Positions 5,375-5,901 of a stretch of 5,901 nt of DNA are shown here, in pieces. Source of the DNA: JAMOQA01 sp964582785 (GTDB taxonomy: Bacteria > Acidobacteriota > Polarisedimenticolia > J045). Location: positions 1 to 5,901 of the forward strand of contig CAZOTT010000148.1 in the NCBI GenBank assembly GCA_964582785.1. The letters run 5' to 3'. A model generated the notes under the pieces. It searched no databases and had not been told where the DNA came from. It saw nothing but the letters and a program-made list of their open reading frames with translations. Every line of letters starts with the position of its first letter. Within the stretch, counting starts at the first letter, position 1. A program made the position numbers and the translations under genes.

Positions 5375-5901
5375 CTGGACCGGGAGCTCGTCCTGCGGGC
5401 CCGGGCGGGCGACGCCCGCGCCTTCGACCGGCTGGTGGAGCGCCACGGCCGGCTCGTCCTCTCCGTCGCCCGCAACCTCCTCGGCCACCGGGAGGACGCC
5501 GAGGACGTGGCCCAGGAGGTCTTCCTCCGGTTCTACCGTTCCCTCGACCGGTTCGACCCCGCCCGACCCCTCGAGCCCTGGCTCGTCCGGATCACCGTCA
5601 ACTGCGCCCGGTCCCACCGGTCCCGGCGGGACCGGCACGGGGTGGCCTCCCTGGACGAGGGGGGCCCCGAGCCCGCGGCCCCGGCCGGCCGGGGACCGGG
5701 GGCCCGCCTGGCCGCCGCCGAGGTCCGGGCGGCCCTGCGCGCGGCCCTCGCCACCCTGCCGGAGCGGGAGCGCCTCGTCTTCGTCCTGCGGGACGTGCAG
5801 GGGCTCGCGGTGGGGGTCGTCGCCGAGGCCCTCGGGGTCTCCCCGGTGACGGTCCGCCGCCAGTCGATGGAGGGCCGGCGGAAGGTCCTCGCCTGGCTCG
5901 A
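5375..5901 (+). CDS. ECF-family RNA polymerase sigma factor, 3'-truncated by the window edge, probable CTG start
   Basis: The frame is open for 175 codons plus two bases to the window end. Region 2 spans about residues 13-87: an AFDRLVERHGRLV opening, the DAEDVAQEVFLRFYRSLDRF core-binding/-10 segment (41-60) and PWLVRITVNCARSHRSRRDR. A Gly/Pro/Ala linker (about 88-112) follows, then region 4 (about 116-175) with LPERERLVFVLRDVQGL and a helix-turn-helix (AEALGVSPVTVRRQ). No region 3 or region 1 is present, which is typical of ECF sigma factors. The start is unusual: an in-frame TGA at 5369-5371 excludes anything upstream, and CTG 5375 lies 6 nt after the GGAGG core of a perfect GGAGGTGA. Starting there gives MDRELVLRARAGDARAF, a canonical ECF N-terminus; the next GTG would cut into region 2. 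Family members redirect RNA polymerase to stress or envelope regulons and usually have an anti-sigma partner, which would lie to the right of the window. The gene is divergent from the sulfatase-fold gene. Confidence 0.92.
   Translation, partial: MDRELVLRARAGDARAFDRLVERHGRLVLSVARNLLGHREDAEDVAQEVFLRFYRSLDRFDPARPLEPWLVRITVNCARSHRSRRDRHGVASLDEGGPEPAAPAGRGPGARLAAAEVRAALRAALATLPERERLVFVLRDVQGLAVGVVAEALGVSPVTVRRQSMEGRRKVLAWL
5680..5699. repeat. 20-bp exact direct repeat, copy 2 (inside the sigma-factor linker)
   Basis: This is the second copy of the 4081-4100 sequence. It encodes part of the Pro/Ala/Gly/Arg linker between sigma regions 2 and 4 (about residues 102-109). The right arm of the hairpin seen in copy 1 is not conserved here, since the base after the repeat differs. 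Both copies fall where the host protein tolerates inserted residues. Confidence 0.5.

Noticed and set aside
3520..5475. Minus-strand open frame of 651 codons overlapping the sulfatase-fold gene in another frame
   Set aside because: It is Arg/Pro/Gly-rich noise that spans the real sulfatase-fold gene and the divergent promoter region; only the 3804-5309 frame carries the family motifs.
3657..5849. Long plus-strand open frame of 730 codons opposite the sulfatase-fold gene
   Set aside because: It is low-complexity Pro/Arg/Gly/Glu-rich sequence with no domain, and it is antisense to a gene with clear catalytic motifs; stop codons are rare at this GC content.
1..5901. CRISPR array, tRNA, rRNA, transposase or attachment site
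   Set aside because: I saw no regularly spaced repeats, cloverleaf-like segments, transposase motifs or terminal inverted repeats with target duplications.

Overview
The window is a very GC-rich bacterial stretch (roughly 70% G+C by eye, with strong G/C at third codon positions). It holds four protein genes, two of them cut by the window edges, and no RNA genes, CRISPR arrays or insertion sequences that I can see. The mix of a C25 (gingipain-type) protease with fibronectin III modules, a sulfatase-fold protein ending in a LRSLGY-type tail, a many-spanning membrane protein with a TPR tail and an ECF sigma factor is what one meets in Acidobacteriota, Myxococcota/Deltaproteobacteria-like lineages or related uncultured phyla. 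That placement is inference; no marker gene is present.

Layout: (1) 1-1860, plus strand: the 3' part of a secreted C25-type cysteine peptidase, with the His and Cys catalytic blocks followed by four FN3-like domains. (2) About 1778-3784, minus strand: a protein with about 12 membrane segments and four C-terminal TPR repeats. It converges on the peptidase gene, and the two open frames overlap by 83 bp through a GC-rich hairpin. (3) 3804-5309, minus strand: a sulfatase/alkaline-phosphatase-superfamily protein with an N-terminal export signal. It lies 19 bp upstream of the TPR gene and almost certainly shares its transcript. (4) 5375 to the right edge, plus strand: an ECF sigma factor, divergent from the sulfatase, with clear region 2 and region 4. 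It is easy to miss because its best start is a CTG behind a full-length Shine-Dalgarno GGAGGTGA, and because long antisense frames of the sulfatase gene run across it.

The 65-bp divergent spacer (5310-5374) is the most information-dense part. One AT-rich patch gives TATAAT on the plus strand and TATACT on the minus strand, sharing four base pairs. The minus-strand -10 places transcription start at or 1 nt before the sulfatase GTG, and that GTG has no Shine-Dalgarno, so a leaderless mRNA is predicted. A perfect 12-bp palindrome sits in the sigma gene's leader.

Working model (inference): the sulfatase-fold protein and the membrane TPR protein form a two-gene envelope module. The Thr at the nucleophile position suggests phosphoryl or phosphoester chemistry rather than formylglycine-dependent sulfate ester hydrolysis. 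The module is transcribed from a promoter physically coupled to that of an ECF sigma factor. The C25 peptidase is a neighbour with no visible regulatory link.
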